64,000 nt of DNA, taken from the NCBI GenBank assembly GCA_002438785.1, contig DJQS01000013.1:62001-126000 (forward strand), written 5' to 3'. Shown one piece after another: positions 17,341-26,025 of the stretch (its first letter is position 1; each line of letters starts with the position of its first letter). The translations under genes were made by a program, and so were the position numbers. The notes beneath the pieces were generated by a model. That model was not told the DNA's origin, did no database searches, and was given only the letters and a program-made list of their open reading frames with translations. The DNA comes from Caryophanales bacterium UBA6380 (GTDB lineage: Bacteria > Bacillota_I > Bacilli_A > RFN20 > CAG-826).

Positions 17341-18594
17341 ATGAGAGACTTAAGAAAAGAATATGAATTGGTTAAAAAAGAGTATGCTAAAATCGGTGTT
17401 GATACTGATAAAGCTATAGAAAGATTATCTAATGTTAGAATTTCTATGCATTGCTGGCAAGGTGATGATGTTAGAGGCTTTTTATTTAATAGTGATCTTA
17501 GTGGTGGAATACAAACTACTGGAAATTATCCAGGTAGAGCAAGAAATGTTAAAGAACTTAAAGAAGATATTGTTGAAGTGTTAAAGTTAGTTCCTGGTAA
17601 ATTTAATTTAAATCTTCACGCAATTTATGCTGATACCAATGAAAAAATAGACTTAGATCAAATCGAACCAAAACATTTTGCAAGCTGGGTTAACTTTGCT
17701 AAAGAGCATAATTTAGGACTTGACTTTAATCCAACTTGTTTTTCTCATAAAATGGCAAGTACCGGCTTTACATTATCAAGCCCTGATGAAAACGTAAGAA
17801 ATTTTTGGATTGAACATTGTAAAAGAAGTAGAAAAATTGGGGAATATTTTGGGAAAGAATTAGGTATTCCTTGTGTTACTAATATATGGATTCCAGATGG
17901 AATGAAAGATATCCCTTATGATAGATTATCTCCAAGAATTAGATTAAAGGATAGCTTAGACAAGATTTTGGAAGAGAAAATTGACCCTAAATATAATATT
18001 GATAGTGTTGAATCTAAAGTTTTTGGAATTGGTGTTGAATCTTATACTGTTGGTAGTAATGAATTTTATTTAGGATATGCTACCAAAAATCAAACATGTC
18101 TTACGTTAGATGCTGGACACTTTCATCCAACAGAATATATTAGCGATAAAATAAGTAGTGTTTTATTGTATGTCCCACACTTATTACTTCATGTGTCACG
18201 ACCTGTTAGATGGGATAGTGATCATGTAGTTATCTTTGATGATGAATTGAATGAAATAGCAAGAAGTTTAGTAAGAAGTAATTTAATAGAAAAAACATCA
18301 ATTGGCTTAGATTATTTTGATGCTTCTATTAATAGAATTGCAGCTTGGGTTGTTGGTATTAGATCAACTCAAAAAGCTTTATTAAAAGCAATGCTTGAAC
18401 CAGTTAATACAATAAATGAACTTGAAAAAGAAATGAAATATACAGAACGCATGGTTTTAACTGAAGAAATGAAAACAATGCCTTTTGGTGTAGTTTATGA
18501 TTATTATTGTTTCATTAATAATATTCCTGTTGGACAAGAATATTTAAATGAAGTCAAAAATTATGAAAAAAATGTACTTTTAGGAAGGAAATAA
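17341..18594 (+). CDS. rhaA: L-rhamnose isomerase
   Basis: A 417-residue TIM-barrel metalloenzyme converting L-rhamnose to L-rhamnulose. The length equals the E. coli enzyme (419). Recognisable segments are ISMHCWQGDDVRGF near residue 40, the FNLNLHAIYAD strand, the metal-site region LTLDAGHFHPTEY, and VSRPVRWDSDHVV. The ATG follows GAGAGGAAACTT. It opens the second arm of the rhamnose locus, divergent from the DeoR regulator, and its stop is one base from the second rhaD. It is the only rhamnose isomerase in the window. Confidence 0.95.
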   Translation: MRDLRKEYELVKKEYAKIGVDTDKAIERLSNVRISMHCWQGDDVRGFLFNSDLSGGIQTTGNYPGRARNVKELKEDIVEVLKLVPGKFNLNLHAIYADTNEKIDLDQIEPKHFASWVNFAKEHNLGLDFNPTCFSHKMASTGFTLSSPDENVRNFWIEHCKRSRKIGEYFGKELGIPCVTNIWIPDGMKDIPYDRLSPRIRLKDSLDKILEEKIDPKYNIDSVESKVFGIGVESYTVGSNEFYLGYATKNQTCLTLDAGHFHPTEYISDKISSVLLYVPHLLLHVSRPVRWDSDHVVIFDDELNEIARSLVRSNLIEKTSIGLDYFDASINRIAAWVVGIRSTQKALLKAMLEPVNTINELEKEMKYTERMVLTEEMKTMPFGVVYDYYCFINNIPVGQEYLNEVKNYEKNVLLGRK

Positions 18595-18595
18595 A

Positions 18596-19426
18596 ATGAA
18601 AGTTTTAGAAGCAAAATTTGTTAAAGAATTTATAAATCTTTGCGATAATGGTTTTAAAAAGGGATGGCATGAAAGAAATGGTGGCAATCTTTCTTACCGC
18701 ATTAAAGATGAAGAAATTGAATCTATTAAAGAAAATCTAAATGAAAATAGTATCTATCAAAATATAGGTACATCTGTTCCATCTTTAAAAAATGAATATT
18801 TTTTAGTTACTGGAAGTGGAAAGTTCATGATGAACGTTAAAGAATATCCAGAAAGTAATATTTGTATTATTAAATTAAATGAAGATGGTTCTAAATTTAA
18901 AATTGTTTGGGGATTAATTGATGGCGGTAGGCCAACAAGTGAATTGCCTTCTCATCTAATGAATTTAGAAGTGGTTAAAAAAAGAACTAATGGTAAATTT
19001 AGAATTGTTTATCATTGTCATGCTACTAATATAATTGCTTTAACTTTTGTTTTACCACTTAAAGATAAAGTATTTACAAGAGAACTTTGGGAGATGGCTA
19101 CTGAATGTCCAGTCGTTTTTCCTGAAGGAGTTGGTGTCGTTCCTTGGATGGTACCTGGTGGTAAAGAAATTGCTGTTGCAACATCAAAATTAATGGAAAA
19201 ATATAATGTTGCAATTTGGGCACATCATGGCTTATTTGTTACAGGTGAAACGTTTGATTTAACTTTTGGCTTAGCTGATACTGTCGAAAAATCAGCTGAA
19301 ATTTTAGTAAAAGTAATTTCAATGAACGGAGGGTTAATTAAAAGGCAAACAATTACAACACAAGATTTTATTGATTTAGGTAAAGCCTTTCATGTTTGTT
19401 TAAATGAAGATGCATTAAAAGATTAG
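18596..19426 (+). CDS. rhaD: Rhamnulose-1-phosphate aldolase (copy 2)
   Basis: A 276-residue paralogue of the aldolase at 6399, with zinc ligands YHCHAT (H140, H142) and AHHGL (H211) and the loop NGGNLSY. The catalytic pattern is intact, so both copies should be active. They differ around the zinc site (HSHPT against HCHAT), in contrast to the near-identical isomerase pair, so this duplication looks older or the copies were acquired separately. AGGAAGGAAATAAA at the end of rhaA serves as its ribosome-binding site. An alternative is a related sugar-phosphate aldolase with shifted specificity. Confidence 0.88.
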   Translation: MKVLEAKFVKEFINLCDNGFKKGWHERNGGNLSYRIKDEEIESIKENLNENSIYQNIGTSVPSLKNEYFLVTGSGKFMMNVKEYPESNICIIKLNEDGSKFKIVWGLIDGGRPTSELPSHLMNLEVVKKRTNGKFRIVYHCHATNIIALTFVLPLKDKVFTRELWEMATECPVVFPEGVGVVPWMVPGGKEIAVATSKLMEKYNVAIWAHHGLFVTGETFDLTFGLADTVEKSAEILVKVISMNGGLIKRQTITTQDFIDLGKAFHVCLNEDALKD

Positions 19427-19434
19427 GAGTTTTT

Positions 19435-21156
19435 ATGAGTAAGAATTTAAGAAAAGAAGAATTAGAAAAAGTTAAAGAAGAAAAAAAAGAAGCAAAAATT
19501 AAATCTAAAGCTATTTTAGATCAAAGAATTCGTACCCATAACGATATGCTACAATATGAAAAAAAGCATAAAAGAGAAAGAAAAATAGCTCCAAAGGATA
19601 GTTTTATATCTTTGCAACATATAAACAAAATTTATGATAATCATGTACAAGCAGTTTATGATTTTAATTTAAATATTAAACAACATGAATTTATTGTTTT
19701 TGTTGGTCCTAGTGGATGTGGTAAATCAACAACACTTAGAATGATAGCTGGTTTAGAAAGTATAACTGCTGGTGATTTATATATCGATGGCGTTTATGCT
19801 AATGATTTAGAGCCTAAAAATAGAGATATTGCAATGGTATTCCAAAGTTATGCTCTTTATCCACATATGAGCGTTGCTGGTAATATGTCTTTTGGCTTAA
19901 AGAATCGAAAAGTTCCTACACAACAATTTGATAAAGAAGGGGAGCCACTTAAAGCAATTAATCGTGGTTTAATTAGAGACTTAGAAAGAGAATCAAAAAA
20001 CCTAGAATTATTTAAACAAGATTGTATAAACGATAAGGTTTTAGAAAAAATACCTCAGATTGACAGGGATTTAAATGAAATTAAGACCAAAATTGATTAT
20101 TTAAAAGTTAACCCTGTTGATGTTTATAAAAACAAACATTTACCTAAGGAAGAAATAAGAAAAAGAGTAATGGATGCTGCACAAATACTTCAAATAAGTG
20201 AGTATTTAGACCGTAAGCCAAAAGCTCTTAGTGGTGGTCAATGTCAAAGAGTTGCTTTAGGTAGAGCAATTGTAAGAAACGCAAAAGTATTTTTAATGGA
20301 TGAACCTTTAAGTAATCTTGATGCTAAGTTGCGTGTTCAAATGAGAAGTGAGATTATTCGCTTACATAATCAATTAAAAGCTACGACAATTTATGTTACT
20401 CATGATCAAACTGAGGCTATGACTATGGCGACTAGAATTGTAGTTATGTCTAAAGGCTATATTCAACAAATTGGAACGCCAATTGAAATTTATAATCATC
20501 CAGCTAATTTATTTGTTGCAACTTTTATTGGTAGTCCAGCAATGAATCTTATTAATGGGAATTTTAGTAAAGGCATAATAACTTTTAAAAATGGCCATAG
20601 CATTGATTTAGGAAAAACAAGTAATGATAAAGTTTTAAGTTTTTATAATAAAGAATTAAATGATTGTAAATTAGAAAAAGAAAATTTATTAAATAATTTT
20701 GTTGAAAGAAATAATTTAATTGAGAAATTAAATCATTTAAAAACTTTAGAAACTTCATCAAAAATAGAAGAAGAAATTAATAAGTTATCAATTGATATAG
20801 AGCATGTTACTAATTCGAATGAACGTTTGAATTATTTAAATAATGCGATTAATAAATATGAAGAATTTATTAAAAATAATAATTTTGATGTTATTTTTGG
20901 AATTCGTCCTGAAGATATTTATGAAGAGGGAAAAGCTTTCACTGATGGGAAATTATCTAATGTAATTTCCTCTAAAGTTAATGTTGCTGAATTACTTGGT
21001 CATGAATATTTTGTTCACATCGATTTTAATGATAATGATTTAGTTGCTAAAATAGCTGCAAAACGATTAATTAATCAAAATGAAGATATTAATTTAGTTT
21101 TTGATTTAACTAAAGCTCATATCTTTGATTCTATATCGAGTAAAATTATTTTATAA
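19435..21156 (+). CDS. Sugar ABC transporter ATPase, MsmX/UgpC-like, with insertions (second)
   Basis: A 573-residue paralogue of the ATPase at 8550. Walker A GPSGCGKST starts at residue 91, the signature LSGGQCQRVALGR at residue 265, and Walker B is VFLMDEPLSNLDAKL. The H-loop is YVTHDQTEAMTMA and a late motif is GIRPEDI. The Walker A to signature distance of about 174 residues means an insertion of some 75 residues at the same place as in the paralogue, about half as long. A second charged insertion again precedes GIRPEDI, and the N-terminus has a Lys/Glu-rich extension of about 55 residues. AGGAG precedes the ATG. It lies in the rhaA arm without its own permeases. Confidence 0.9.
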   Translation: MSKNLRKEELEKVKEEKKEAKIKSKAILDQRIRTHNDMLQYEKKHKRERKIAPKDSFISLQHINKIYDNHVQAVYDFNLNIKQHEFIVFVGPSGCGKSTTLRMIAGLESITAGDLYIDGVYANDLEPKNRDIAMVFQSYALYPHMSVAGNMSFGLKNRKVPTQQFDKEGEPLKAINRGLIRDLERESKNLELFKQDCINDKVLEKIPQIDRDLNEIKTKIDYLKVNPVDVYKNKHLPKEEIRKRVMDAAQILQISEYLDRKPKALSGGQCQRVALGRAIVRNAKVFLMDEPLSNLDAKLRVQMRSEIIRLHNQLKATTIYVTHDQTEAMTMATRIVVMSKGYIQQIGTPIEIYNHPANLFVATFIGSPAMNLINGNFSKGIITFKNGHSIDLGKTSNDKVLSFYNKELNDCKLEKENLLNNFVERNNLIEKLNHLKTLETSSKIEEEINKLSIDIEHVTNSNERLNYLNNAINKYEEFIKNNNFDVIFGIRPEDIYEEGKAFTDGKLSNVISSKVNVAELLGHEYFVHIDFNDNDLVAKIAAKRLINQNEDINLVFDLTKAHIFDSISSKIIL

Positions 21157-21163
21157 TTATTAG

Positions 21164-22528
21164 ATGGAAAAAACTTTTATTTCAAAATACCGTAACGATG
21201 GTCTTTTAATAACTTCTAAAAGATTACTTGCTTCTTTCATTGATGCATTGATTTTAATAATAACTTCTTTATGTTTACTTATTGGTAGCAATTCTATAAT
21301 TCAGACTTTACCTTCTTATAAGAATAAAATAAATTTAATCGATGAATATCGAATTAATATGTATAAAATTAGTGAAGAAGCTAAATTATATGAATATAAA
21401 AGCAATAGTGATGGTAGTAAAAACTATAGTGAATTAATTCAATTAGAAGATTTATTTATTAAATATGCTTTGAGTAATATCCTTTATTCTTATAATACTT
21501 ATAAAACTAATTGGGATGATAAATATAATTTAAAGAGCGATAATCCTTATGAATATGTTAATGAATATAATGTTAGCGAGGCTAGTTATTCGAACGATTA
21601 TTTAGCTACTTTTTACGTTGTATATGCTAAAAAATATAATAATGATAACAATATATTTAAATTAGAAGATAACGAAAGTTATGAATCTCATTATAAAAAT
21701 GTATTAAAGAATAATTCATTAGGCAGTGATTGGGAATATTTTATCGGAGATGATAATAAATTACCATGTTTAAAAATGGATTATGCGCATACTTTACTTT
21801 TATATATTGTAAATAATGAAGGTGGTCAAGATGGTTTAAATACTTATAATTATTTAGCAAGTCAATATAAGAATGTTTTTAATGAAGCTAGTAAGTTATT
21901 ATTTAATAGTAATCGTTATCAAGATAATTATAAGCCTTATATTAATTTATATAGAGAATGTAGTATTGCAATTGATATAAGTAGTGTGATTAGCTATTTA
22001 TTATCTTTCATATTAGTTATTGTCTTACCTACAATTATATTAAAAGATGGTAGAAGTATTGGCTTATTAATTTTTAAAGGTAGAGTAATTAATAAAGAGG
22101 GTTTTGATTTATCGATTAAAGAATTAATTATTCGTTATTTAATGCTTTTATTATCTTATTTTCCTATTATGATAGTTTCTAATTTCTTTTCTGGAGGATT
22201 AGATGGTGGATGGTTATTTCCTATTATTAATATAGGAAATATGAATATATCTATGTTTAATTTGAATTTATTATTTTTGGTTTTTCCTATAATTAACATT
22301 TTTATGTTAATTATTAATAAAAATAAGATGACTTTAACGGAATTAGTTAGTTCTTCAATCGTAGTTGATACAAAAAATCATGTTGAAACAGTTATTAATA
22401 GTATTAATAAAGGTAATAATAAAAAAGTAGAATTAGTAGCTATTGATAAACCTTATTTTGATTCAACAAGTTTTAACAATACTGAAAGAGATAAATTAAA
22501 TAACTTAGACGATAAAAATAAAAATTAG
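21164..22528 (+). CDS. RDD-family membrane protein with large loop
   Basis: A 454-residue membrane protein. The N-terminal SKRLLASFIDALILIITSLC (from about residue 18) has the Arg and Asp of the RDD family. The C-terminal half continues with hydrophobic helices and DGRSIGLLIFKGRVINKEG, a typical RDD loop. A hydrophilic region of about 200 Tyr/Asn-rich residues lies between the first and second helices and may face outward. The biochemical role of most RDD proteins is unknown. It follows the ABC ATPase by seven bases with almost no ribosome-binding site, so it is probably co-translated. A part in the sugar-transport system is only an inference from position. Confidence 0.65.
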   Translation: MEKTFISKYRNDGLLITSKRLLASFIDALILIITSLCLLIGSNSIIQTLPSYKNKINLIDEYRINMYKISEEAKLYEYKSNSDGSKNYSELIQLEDLFIKYALSNILYSYNTYKTNWDDKYNLKSDNPYEYVNEYNVSEASYSNDYLATFYVVYAKKYNNDNNIFKLEDNESYESHYKNVLKNNSLGSDWEYFIGDDNKLPCLKMDYAHTLLLYIVNNEGGQDGLNTYNYLASQYKNVFNEASKLLFNSNRYQDNYKPYINLYRECSIAIDISSVISYLLSFILVIVLPTIILKDGRSIGLLIFKGRVINKEGFDLSIKELIIRYLMLLLSYFPIMIVSNFFSGGLDGGWLFPIINIGNMNISMFNLNLLFLVFPIINIFMLIINKNKMTLTELVSSSIVVDTKNHVETVINSINKGNNKKVELVAIDKPYFDSTSFNNTERDKLNNLDDKNKN

Positions 22529-22590
22529 TTTATTTTTTTAAAAACCTTTTTAAAATCATATAAAATTTATTAATTTTATAATATATGATA

Positions 22591-22680
22591 ATAAGTCGTT
22601 TAGAAATTTGTATATTTTTATTAAAAAGTCGCTCCGAATTTTATATAAAATATTGAAAAGTCGCTCCGAATTTTATAGAA
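22591..22680. repeat. Three iterons (AAGTCGCTCCGAATTTTATA type) upstream of the AAA ATPase gene
   Basis: Two nearly identical copies of AAGTCGCTCCGAATTTTATA have their GTC at 22628 and 22660, and a weaker copy (AAGTCGTTTAGAAATTTGTA) has GTC at 22595. The periods are 33 and 32 bases, close to three helical turns, so a bound protein would sit on one face. GC-rich GTCGCTCCG stands out in this AT-rich DNA. A TATAAT follows at about 22687, then AAAGGTG and the ATG at 22709, so the repeats look like operators of that gene. Confidence 0.7.
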
Positions 22681-22708
22681 TGGTTATAATTTAAAGGTGT
22701 TTTAAACA

Positions 22709-24070
22709 ATGTATTTACTTAGAAAAGTTGATAAAAAACTAGATTTATGGCTTAAAGGGAATGATCGCTTACCTTTATTAATTGTAGGAATTCGACAATG
22801 TGGAAAAACCGAAACGATAAGAGAATTTGCTCTAAGAAATAAATTAAATTTAGTAGAAATTAATTTTTGGAATAATCCAGATTATATTTCTGATTTTGAT
22901 GGAGAACTTAGTGTTGATAATATAATTTCTAATATTTCATTAAGATTTCCTAATATTGATATAAAATTAAAAAATACTTTAATTTTCTTTGATGAAATTC
23001 AAGAATGCCCAAGAGCGAGACTTTCTTTAAAAAATTTTTATATTGATGGAAGATTTAAAGTTATATCAAGTGGTTCTTATTTAGGAATAAATGGTTATAA
23101 GGTTGGTGATGCGACTCCAGTTCCAACAGGATACGAAGAAATTATTAACATGAAAACAATGGATTTTGAAGAATTTTTATATGCTTTAGGGTATAAAAAA
23201 GATCAAATTTCTAATTTGAGATTACATTTTATGAAAAAAGAGATGATTCCAGAGAATGTTCATAGGTTGCTTAAAGATCTTTACCTTAAATATGCATGCA
23301 TCGGAGGATTTCCTAGAGTAGTTAAAGAATATGTAAAAACTAAAAACATTGCTTTAGCTTATAAAATATTAAACGATATTGTTTTTGATATGAAAACAGA
23401 TTTTGGTAGAAGATTAGACAAAAATGGCAAGTCATTATTTAAACCTTCTGAGGTTTCAAGAATTCAAAATGTATTTGAATTAATTCCAACATTTCTATCA
23501 AAAGAAAATAAAAGATTCATTGTTTCTAAAATTAGTGGTGGAACAACATATGACAAGAAAGATGCAATTGAATATTTGAAGCAATCTCATATTATAGATA
23601 AAGTTTATAATGTGAGCTGCCCTTCATTACCTTTAAGTGGTGAAAAAATTGAGTCTCAATTCAAGATTTTTCCTGAAGATATAGGTATTGTAACAGCGAT
23701 GTATGGATTAGATACTGTTATTGCTATTAACAAAGGAAACCTTGGTCAAGGTAAAGGTGCTTTATATGAATCATTAGTATTTGATGGGCTTTCAAAAGCT
23801 AATTTTGATGTTTTCTATTTTGCTAAAGAAAGTGGCTTAGAAATTGATTTTGTTATTTCTTATAATAATTATGCAACATTAATTGAAGCAAAAGCTAAAA
23901 CTGGTAATACTAAATCTAGTAAAACTGTCATGAATAATAAAGAGCATTATGGCGAAGTTAGACTAATAAAAATAGGTGACTATAATATTAGTGAAATAAA
24001 TAATATAATAACAATTCCTCATTATTTAATATTTGCTTTAGAAAAAAATTATATAGATTTAGTTAATTAA
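22709..24070 (+). CDS. AAA ATPase with DUF4143-type C-terminal domain
   Basis: A 453-residue protein of the ATPase/DUF4143 group common in gut bacteria and archaea. Walker A is GIRQCGKT near residue 27-34, Walker B is LIFFDEIQ near residue 93, followed by the sensor segment FKVISSGS. The C-terminal part has GALYESLVF, LEIDFVIS and TLIEAKA, an E...D...EAK pattern like PD-(D/E)xK nucleases. The cellular role of the group is not settled; nucleic-acid or defence-related functions have been suggested. It is unrelated to the surrounding sugar genes, has its own iteron-bearing promoter, and converges on the AraC gene with two bases between stops, so it may be a mobile insertion (inference). Confidence 0.85.
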   Translation: MYLLRKVDKKLDLWLKGNDRLPLLIVGIRQCGKTETIREFALRNKLNLVEINFWNNPDYISDFDGELSVDNIISNISLRFPNIDIKLKNTLIFFDEIQECPRARLSLKNFYIDGRFKVISSGSYLGINGYKVGDATPVPTGYEEIINMKTMDFEEFLYALGYKKDQISNLRLHFMKKEMIPENVHRLLKDLYLKYACIGGFPRVVKEYVKTKNIALAYKILNDIVFDMKTDFGRRLDKNGKSLFKPSEVSRIQNVFELIPTFLSKENKRFIVSKISGGTTYDKKDAIEYLKQSHIIDKVYNVSCPSLPLSGEKIESQFKIFPEDIGIVTAMYGLDTVIAINKGNLGQGKGALYESLVFDGLSKANFDVFYFAKESGLEIDFVISYNNYATLIEAKAKTGNTKSSKTVMNNKEHYGEVRLIKIGDYNISEINNIITIPHYLIFALEKNYIDLVN

Positions 24071-24072
24071 AA

Positions 24073-24939
24073 TTATTCCATATTTTTTTGCTTGTATTTT
24101 GAAGGAGGCATTCCATAATATTTTTTAAACCTTTTTGCAAAATAAAATTGATTTGTATAACCTAAAGTTTCAGCTATTTGCTCTATAGTAAAATCTTTAT
24201 GGTTTAAAAGTTCAATAGCTTTTTTCATCCTTAGTTCATCAATATATTGAATTGGAGTGATGCCGGTTTGTTTTTTAAAAAGTCGACATAAATATGACTG
24301 AGTAAAATAAAATTGTTTTGCAACATCATCGATTGATAAATACGGATCATCAAATTTAGTGTATAAGTATTCACAGATTTTATTAACTATTTTTTCTTGT
24401 TTAGTATTGTATTCATCTGTTTCATGATTATAATTTTTAATCAAAAAAGAGAAAATTTTAAAAATATATTCAAGAATAACAAGGTTTTCACATCTTTCTA
24501 ATGAATTATTATCATCGTTAATCATATTTTGAAAAATATTTTTTAATGTTAAATTATCATCATCTTTATATATAAAATTTGTTGAACTAAAATGTATTTT
24601 TTCTAACAAGCTTTTTAAGTTTGCACCACTAATTTCTAACCAAATATATAACCATGGATTATTTTTAGACTGTCTATAGCTGGCATTGGAATGTGGTGGT
24701 AAAATGAATAAGTTATTTTTATTTATTTTGTATGTTTTATTTTGATAAGTTAGAGTTCCTTCTCCATGAACTACATAATGAATAATATAACAAGGCTTAT
24801 TTGAATTGATTAATGGTTTATTTATTCGGCATCTTTCAAATCCAACTACTAATGGAGTAATAGAAAAATCAATTTCATTTTGAATATAGCTATAATAGAC
24901 ATCTTTATTGAATATATTTGCTTCTTTTATTTTATTCAT
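24073..24939 (-). CDS. AraC-family transcriptional regulator
   Basis: A 288-residue regulator with an N-terminal cupin-like sugar-sensing domain (about residues 25-150, with IIHYVVHGEGTLTYQ and NNLFILPPHSNASY) and a C-terminal double helix-turn-helix (about 185-285). The latter carries the family signature, including IEQIAETLGYTNQFYFAKRF and GMPPSKYK. Family members usually activate adjacent carbohydrate genes when a sugar is bound. It is divergent from the permease operon at 25042 with about 100 bases between, so that operon (to 39982) is the likely target. Confidence 0.92.
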   Translation of the reverse strand: MNKIKEANIFNKDVYYSYIQNEIDFSITPLVVGFERCRINKPLINSNKPCYIIHYVVHGEGTLTYQNKTYKINKNNLFILPPHSNASYRQSKNNPWLYIWLEISGANLKSLLEKIHFSSTNFIYKDDDNLTLKNIFQNMINDDNNSLERCENLVILEYIFKIFSFLIKNYNHETDEYNTKQEKIVNKICEYLYTKFDDPYLSIDDVAKQFYFTQSYLCRLFKKQTGITPIQYIDELRMKKAIELLNHKDFTIEQIAETLGYTNQFYFAKRFKKYYGMPPSKYKQKNME

Positions 24940-25018
24940 GTAGATATCTTAAAACAAAATGTCAAAAAAGTATATATTTTATATTATTTTATTTATTCAT
25001 TTCTATTTTTTAAATACA

Positions 25019-25037
25019 TATAATGAAAGCGCTTACA
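25019..25037 (+). promoter_or_regulatory. -10 box and CcpA cre-like site of the permease operon
   Basis: TATAAT (25019-25024) runs directly into TGAAAGCGCTTACA (25024-25037), which matches the CcpA consensus TGWAANCGNTNWCA at every defined position. The predicted transcription start (about 25031) lies inside the cre, a repressing position in known Firmicutes promoters. No good -35 box is seen, which fits dependence on the adjacent AraC activator. Confidence 0.75.
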
Positions 25038-25041
25038 GATT

Positions 25042-26025
25042 ATGGAAAATATTAAGGAACAAAAAATTGCATTTACAAGAGAAGAATTAATTAGGAAACC
25101 TAAGCCACGTAGTTTATGGTCGAAGTGGGGTTTAACTCTATTTTTGATGGCTTTACCTACGGTTATTTATGTTTTTGTTTTTCATTATATGCCTTTAGAA
25201 GGTTTAGTTATATCTTTTAAGGACTATAATGCAATTCAAGGTATTTGGGGTAGTCCGTGGACTAGTATGAATGGCTTTAAATATTTTTATACTTTTGTGA
25301 CATCTCCTAATTTTTGGACATTAGTCAAGAATACATTAGTTTTAAGCATTTTAAGTATTGTTTTTAATTCGACATTACCAATTATATATGCATTATTTTT
25401 AAATGAAGTTAGATATAAATGGGCTAAAAAAACAGTACAAATTATAATGTATGCACCATATTTTATTTCGACTGTCGTTTTAGTTGGTATTTTGTTTATC
25501 TTATTTAGAGCTGATACAGGAATTATTACGAAAATTTTAGTTAATTTTGGAATGGATTCAACTAGTGCAATGACTAATCCTAAAGCCTTTGCTGCAATTT
25601 ATGTAATAAGTGGTTTATGGCAAGGACTTGGTTGGTGGTCAATTGTTTATATGGGAAGCTTAGCTAATGTAGATCCAAATCTCCACGATGCAGCAAAAAT
25701 TGATGGAGCTGGTAGATTTAAAAGGATATTTGCAGTTAACTTTCCTTCCATTGTTCCTTTAGCTGTAATTATGTTAATTATGTCTATTGGAAATATTCTT
25801 AATGTTGGTTTTGAGAAAGTATATTTAATGTATACACCAGGAAATAGTATAAGTAGTGAAATTATTTCTACTTATGTTTATAGAGTAAGTTTTCCTACTT
25901 ATGGCGGCATACCTCAATATAGTTATGCGACTGCTATAGGATTATTTAATAGTGTTATTAACATCATCATTTTAATAAGCGCTAATTATATTTCAAAGAA
26001 AGTGAGCGATAATTCTTTATGGTAA
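25042..26025 (+). CDS. ABC transporter permease, LplB type
   Basis: A 327-residue inner-membrane permease with six or so hydrophobic segments. The EAA-like cytoplasmic loop DAAKIDGAGRFKRI is where the ATPase docks. The N-terminus (MPLEGLVISFKDYNA) and the C-terminus (ATAIGLFNSVINIIIL) are typical of the LplB/YteP polysaccharide-transport group, whose members import pectin-derived oligosaccharides such as unsaturated rhamnogalacturonan fragments. It overlaps the next permease by seven bases. Only a cre-like site and no ribosome-binding site lies upstream of the ATG, so its translation start is unusual. No ATPase is encoded nearby. Confidence 0.92.
   Translation: MENIKEQKIAFTREELIRKPKPRSLWSKWGLTLFLMALPTVIYVFVFHYMPLEGLVISFKDYNAIQGIWGSPWTSMNGFKYFYTFVTSPNFWTLVKNTLVLSILSIVFNSTLPIIYALFLNEVRYKWAKKTVQIIMYAPYFISTVVLVGILFILFRADTGIITKILVNFGMDSTSAMTNPKAFAAIYVISGLWQGLGWWSIVYMGSLANVDPNLHDAAKIDGAGRFKRIFAVNFPSIVPLAVIMLIMSIGNILNVGFEKVYLMYTPGNSISSEIISTYVYRVSFPTYGGIPQYSYATAIGLFNSVINIIILISANYISKKVSDNSLW

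Noticed and set aside
22530..22560. Terminator after the RDD gene (TTTAAAAACCTTTTTAAA)
   Set aside because: The only stem is AT with a CC loop; too weak to call.
22591..22680. CRISPR array
   Set aside because: Only three units, the first degenerate, with about 10-base AT-rich gaps and no cas genes; better read as operator iterons.
24940..24963. Sigma-70 promoter for the AraC gene from TTGACA on the minus strand (24958-24963)
   Set aside because: A 17-base spacer would put the -10 box on the start codon; no good match at other spacings.
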